Source of the DNA: an uncultured bacterium
Lineage (GTDB): Bacteria > Bacteroidota > Bacteroidia > Bacteroidales > Bacteroidaceae
DNA length: 64,000 nt
Assembly: GCA_905216095.1 (NCBI GenBank)
Contig: CAJMSQ010000010.1
Coordinates: forward strand, 1 to 64,000
Direction of reading: 5' to 3'
Shown here: positions 62,101 through 64,000 of the stretch, one piece after another
How positions within the stretch are numbered: position 1 is the stretch's first letter
Layout: the number at the start of each line of letters is the position of its first letter
The notes under the pieces: model-generated
Database searches by the model: none
The model's input: the letters and a program-made list of their open reading frames with translations, nothing else
What the model was told of the DNA's origin: nothing
Program-made: the position numbers and the translations under genes

Positions 62101-62438
62101 ATGTCGTGAAGCGCGGCGGCGGCCCGCTGGCGCAGGGTGTCCGCATCCGTTGCGGGCAGGTGCGACATGACGGCCCGCATGAAGTCCGAAGGTTCGTCTT
62201 CCCTGCTTCTTTGTCCGTATGCCAGTTCCCAAAGTTCCTGCAGGATGCGCTCTTTCATCTCTGTTGTGGCCTTGTTGGTGAACGTCACGGCAAGTATGTT
62301 CCTGTGTCCCGACGCTTCTTTTTCCAAGAGCCGGGCTATGTATTCGGCCGTCAGCGTAAAGGTCTTTCCGCTTCCGGCCGAAGCCTTGTAGACCGTGAGT
62401 TCGCCTTTGGTGTCGGTAGTTTTCGTAATGTCTGTCAT
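59154..62438 (-). CDS. addA: AddA-like UvrD/Rep helicase-nuclease
   Basis: This 1094-residue SF1A helicase has Walker A ASAGSGKTFTLT at about 19-30, LAVTFTNKATTEMKERI (Ia), MIDEFQDTSTLQW (II), LVGDVKQGIYRFR (III), ILTIHKSKGLAF (V) and YVAFTRAKENLYVW (VI), then a C-terminal nuclease with RPDRVMV and VVVDFKFG. This is the AddA architecture; with AddB it unwinds and cuts broken DNA ends to load RecA. ATG 62438 is chosen since the longer frame reaches into the promoter at 62509-62502. A (AT)n tract at 59835-59846 encodes an IYIY stretch. Confidence 0.92.
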   Translation of the reverse strand: MTDITKTTDTKGELTVYKASAGSGKTFTLTAEYIARLLEKEASGHRNILAVTFTNKATTEMKERILQELWELAYGQRSREDEPSDFMRAVMSHLPATDADTLRQRAAAALHDILHEYDYFRVETIDSFFQSLLSNMAHELGMSAGFKVDINDRDVIDKAVDRLMLDLGSRPDVLSWVLDYIRERIDDNKRWDVTKEVKQLAGQLMKEAFLLHDKELADVLDSGEKLSAYRKRLKQLAKEAKEVMVQAAERLHEEIVNDAEGYEAFSRGGSLEKYLKDIAEDNPGPPNKTVQKYLDDAENWLRAKDKKLPGRMERAERLREYLISVENLRDRGTMVINSSELSLRHINPLRLLNEISREIADINHENNRFMLAKTPLLFQRLVGKDDASFVFEKAGIELQHVMIDEFQDTSTLQWANFKNLFIENMAHGNGCLLVGDVKQGIYRFRNGDWNILAGIGNEFKNRKMVLHGLDTNFRSAENIVDFNNLFFPRAAAVLDSLAENSNIAQLYDDVRQNNCGKPGGHVRVCLFPKNAKTTTDNAEDEDEPLTILDDLAGQIVRLHTAGTGYDDMAILVRYNNMAGEILDYFSENHPGIPLISDEAFLLSASPAVQLMVHALRYLKDETDGIARTYVSDGYNNRIAGKGLDWTETIREADRLLPETFADNREELLSLPLYELCERLSALFGLENCKEDAPYLYAFFDQVLAFLDDHPSDIGLFLEHWDESLYKKPIPAGEVSGIRILTIHKSKGLAFHTVLLPFCDWDLEKDRQDDLLWCEPEQTPYNELPLVPVPLFSSTSVRHSIYAGAYEKEHLQRRIENLNLMYVAFTRAKENLYVWAETREKITAVPTMGDIICECLKEDVHEENGIYIYEQGADLSGGKQTARNKEKVENNATYNPLKIKPENLYVPMENFEARVKFRQSNEAADFVAEKSDEDGQQQAEYIERGKLLHYLLSNIETSADIDRAIGDLRASGIIGTDTDPEQLARFIGKRLARPVIADWFGGSWKLYNECTILTRDEEGHVQARRPDRVMVRNGQTVVVDFKFGNPKPEHDGQVRTYLDLLRRMGHNNVSGYLWYVYSDHLQEVTPHSDLNPTDL

Positions 62439-62501
62439 TCGCTTGCTGTTTGCGGGGAGGCAAGCGGCGATTGCCGCAATGCGTTCCGTCGCCGTTAGAT
62501 G

Positions 62502-62509
62502 CAAAGGTA
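62502..62509 (-). promoter_or_regulatory. addAB promoter -7 box TACCTTTG
   Basis: TACCTTTG on the minus strand, 64 bases upstream of the addA ATG. No TTG at standard spacing. Its position excludes the upstream start at 62504. Confidence 0.55.
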
Positions 62510-62656
62510 ATGTTTTTTTGTCATTGCAGGAGGCCTTTGCCCCATATTCGCCACGCGTTACCTGTGGTATGGTACGGCCTTGGGACGAAATCTCCGTATC
62601 CGTAGGGTCAAGGCCGAAGAAAATAAAGATAGGGATAGAAAAGTCCGGCCGCAGGG

Positions 62657-62704
62657 GGGATATACAAGGAAAGGCGGTTGGAAGCGCCTTTCCTTGTATA
62701 TCCC
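62657..62704. terminator. 20-bp perfect hairpin between convergent or tandem units
   Basis: GGGATATACAAGGAAAGGCG at 62657-62676 is perfectly complementary to 62685-62704, with an 8-base loop. It lies 30 bases after the stop of the glycosyltransferase gene and probably ends its transcript, but no T-run follows on either strand. The rest of 62510-62656 holds only an AGATAGGGATAG motif near 62628. Confidence 0.7.
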
Positions 62705-62733
62705 GGAAAAGCCCCTGTATGAATTGTGGCTCG

Positions 62734-63618
62734 TCAAGGAATTGTGGGCAAGAAGTTATCTATCATCAGATCCTTCTCTTTTGTCTTGGTATAATTGGAA
62801 CCATTTATGATGTGCACCCAGACTTTGTCTATTCTGCAGATGCAATCAACGTGGAAGATAGAATTATAATCTGACAATCCGGGAGTATTTTGCACGCGAT
62901 ATAACTTATCCGTCGTAAAACGGGACTTCGTTAAATCATACTTTGAAAAGAATCTTATATAATTGGTGCCGCCCGTATCAAAATACACCTTGCCGATGTG
63001 CATAGGCATGAAGTCAGGGCTGGACTTCAGAAATGGCTCGGTAAGATAGATGGAATATCCGGGCCATAAGTACCAACCGGCATCGCGCATCCGCAGCGTA
63101 CCATAGAAATCATCCTGCCCCAGTGCTTCCGTCAGGTTTACATCGCGAAAAGGAAACATGTCATGGTCCAAAAGGGTAAAACGCTTGGGCCGGAGAGGTT
63201 CTATCACGTGTTTTATCGTCCAGTTGAGTGCTGCACCATGCGAACTGCTTGTGCCGAAAACGCTGGTGAATATCAATTTGTGCAAATAAGCGGGAACAGC
63301 CACGTAGGCAACCGTTTCTTCTTCGCAAATATCTTTTATCAGCTCACGCTTTTTGTGGTTTGACGAATTATCGACGATGACATGAAGATAATCGGAATCC
63401 TTTACGTAACGCTTGATATTCTGTATCTGTTTCCGAATAAACCTTTCCTCGTTAAAGGCTATGGTAACAATAAGCATTCCACTCCCGTAATGGGACTTGT
63501 CTATATTTGTTTCCGACCTGTCCCGGTTTGCCAGCCATCTGACATAACGGTAATGAACGTTGCATGCCCTGCGGTAAGCCGGCCTTACGCCGGGAATTTT
63601 ATTCAACCAAGAACTCAT
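62734..63618 (-). CDS. Glycosyltransferase-like protein, AT-rich
   Basis: This 294-residue protein has a GT-A-like start (GMLIVTIAFNEERFIRKQI, about 47-65), a VIVDNSSNHKKR strand-loop and an acidic metal-type motif FTLLDHDMFPFRD (about 149-161), then YFDTGGTNYIRFF. The pattern is that of a nucleotide-sugar transferase but I cannot place it in a GT family. The coding DNA is visibly richer in A and T than its neighbours, which suggests later arrival. Donor and acceptor unknown. Confidence 0.75.
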   Translation of the reverse strand: MSSWLNKIPGVRPAYRRACNVHYRYVRWLANRDRSETNIDKSHYGSGMLIVTIAFNEERFIRKQIQNIKRYVKDSDYLHVIVDNSSNHKKRELIKDICEEETVAYVAVPAYLHKLIFTSVFGTSSSHGAALNWTIKHVIEPLRPKRFTLLDHDMFPFRDVNLTEALGQDDFYGTLRMRDAGWYLWPGYSIYLTEPFLKSSPDFMPMHIGKVYFDTGGTNYIRFFSKYDLTKSRFTTDKLYRVQNTPGLSDYNSIFHVDCICRIDKVWVHIINGSNYTKTKEKDLMIDNFLPTIP

Positions 63619-63663
63619 GTTCTGTTACAATAATGTGTCAGTTCTTTTGTAAGTGAACGGCCG

Positions 63664-63671
63664 CAAAGGTA
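63664..63671 (-). promoter_or_regulatory. Probable promoter -7 box TACCTTTG
   Basis: TACCTTTG on the minus strand lies 45 bases upstream of the glycosyltransferase ATG at 63618. No TTG at standard spacing. Confidence 0.5.
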
Positions 63672-63768
63672 GTAATAAAAAAGAAAAAAACATCACGGAG
63701 AACGCTATGTTTTTCCGATTTTTTTTGCGCCGAAAAGCCTTCTCGTTTTCAGTGGGTTAGGGAAGGGG

Positions 63769-63829
63769 AAAACTAAGATAGGGATAGGATTCCCTATCAT
63801 AGGGATAGAAAAAACTAAGATAGGGATAG
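63769..63829. repeat. Direct repeats with AGATAGGGATAG and a small palindrome
   Basis: AAAACTAAGATAGGGATAG occurs at 63769-63787 and 63811-63829. Between them is CCCTAT-C-ATAGGG. A further AGATAGGGATAG lies at about 62628, on the other side of the AT-rich glycosyltransferase gene. The stretch 63619-63983 otherwise holds the minus-strand promoter, a GTGCCATGTA motif near 63840 and the sigma-54-type site. Confidence 0.8.
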
Positions 63830-63909
63830 TTTTTCCTATGTGCCATGTAATTTTCCGCAGATGTCGGCCCGCGTGTCCGAAACGCCTTGCCGGTATTTCC
63901 GTGTGCGGC

Positions 63910-63926
63910 TTGGCATGGTTTTTGCA
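63910..63926 (+). promoter_or_regulatory. Sigma-54-type promoter (-24/-12)
   Basis: TGGCATG at 63911-63917 and TTGC at 63922-63925 fit the RpoN consensus TGGCACG-N4-TTGC with exact GG-to-GC spacing. It lies 58 bases upstream of the ATG at 63984, a fitting distance. No TAnnTTTG box is seen for this gene. Confidence 0.6.
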
Positions 63927-63983
63927 AATGAGAAGTTCGAAATAGAACAAACATCAAATAACATAGCAAACATTTATTTTACA

Positions 63984-64000
63984 ATGGCTACGCAAAAAGG
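63984..64000 (+). CDS. Start of a gene cut by the window edge
   Basis: Only ATG GCT ACG CAA AAA GG is present, giving MATQK and a sixth codon beginning GG. A candidate sigma-54 promoter precedes it. Small Bacteroidota proteins that begin MATQKG are known to me, but five codons are not enough to identify a family. Confidence 0.4.

Noticed and set aside
63769..63829. AGATAGGGATAG repeats as a CRISPR array
   Set aside because: Only two close copies with a palindromic interval, and no cas genes in the window.

Overview
The window is chromosomal DNA from a member of the Bacteroidales (Bacteroidota). The signs are: many upstream regions carry the Bacteroidota sigma-factor promoter (TTG, 19-20 bases, then TAnnTTTG), ribosome-binding sites are weak, and several families typical of the phylum are present (DUF4293, DUF4421, DUF5063, a CBM20-bearing MalQ, a GT3-type glycogen synthase, an HU-LysM membrane protein). 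Base composition looks above 50% GC; the genus cannot be fixed from the sequence alone.

Layout. 0.3-4.8 kb (+): rlmD, an unknown gene and a secreted metzincin-like protease. 4.9-7.8 kb (-): bamD, rpoZ, DUF4293, ssb and a phosphopantetheinyl transferase. 8.5-10.5 kb (+): MaoC-type hydratase, nucleosidase, dapA. 10.6-23.7 kb (-): a secreted unknown, HAD phosphatase, MFS transporter, S9 peptidase, yidC, pyrG, then the ftsY-rimO-HU-(HU/LysM) group. tRNA-Val at 23.9 kb. 24.3-25.9 kb (+): pyrK-pyrD. 26.1-34.4 kb (-): two glycosyltransferases and malQ, then a GH20 hexosaminidase and a membrane protein. 34.4-37.2 kb (+): Gfo/Idh/MocA oxidoreductase, DUF4421 barrel, UDG-family protein. 37.3-41.3 kb (-): DUF5063, 3'-5' exonuclease, rlmI, ispE, flavodoxin-ferredoxin protein. 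41.5-45.9 kb (-): glycogen synthase and alpha-glucan phosphorylase. 46.8-51.3 kb (+): MltF-like transglycosylase and a Dna2-like nuclease-helicase. 51.8-62.4 kb (-): addA, addB, a B3/B4 protein, DUF3298 lipoprotein and a receiver/PEP-synthase-like hybrid, read toward one strong terminator. 62.7-63.6 kb (-): an AT-richer glycosyltransferase. A last gene begins at the right edge behind a sigma-54-type promoter.

Most genes are housekeeping: translation and RNA modification (rlmD, rlmI, rimO, tRNA-Val), envelope assembly and secretion (bamD, yidC, ftsY), pyrimidine synthesis (pyrG, pyrK, pyrD), lysine/peptidoglycan precursors (dapA), isoprenoids (ispE), glycogen metabolism (malQ, phosphorylase, synthase) and recombination (addAB, ssb, Dna2-like).

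The most unusual feature is a dispersed family of about 275-bp elements, present five times (1-171 partial, 8014-8290, 30897-31173, 46100-46354, 51313-51587). Each complete copy has near-matching inverted ends, a promoter with exactly 20-bp spacing, a short hairpin followed by a T-run whose stem covaries between copies, and a conserved 3' half with CATGTA palindromes and a further hairpin. They look like MITE-like units that each make a roughly 35-40 nt RNA. I do not recognise the family.
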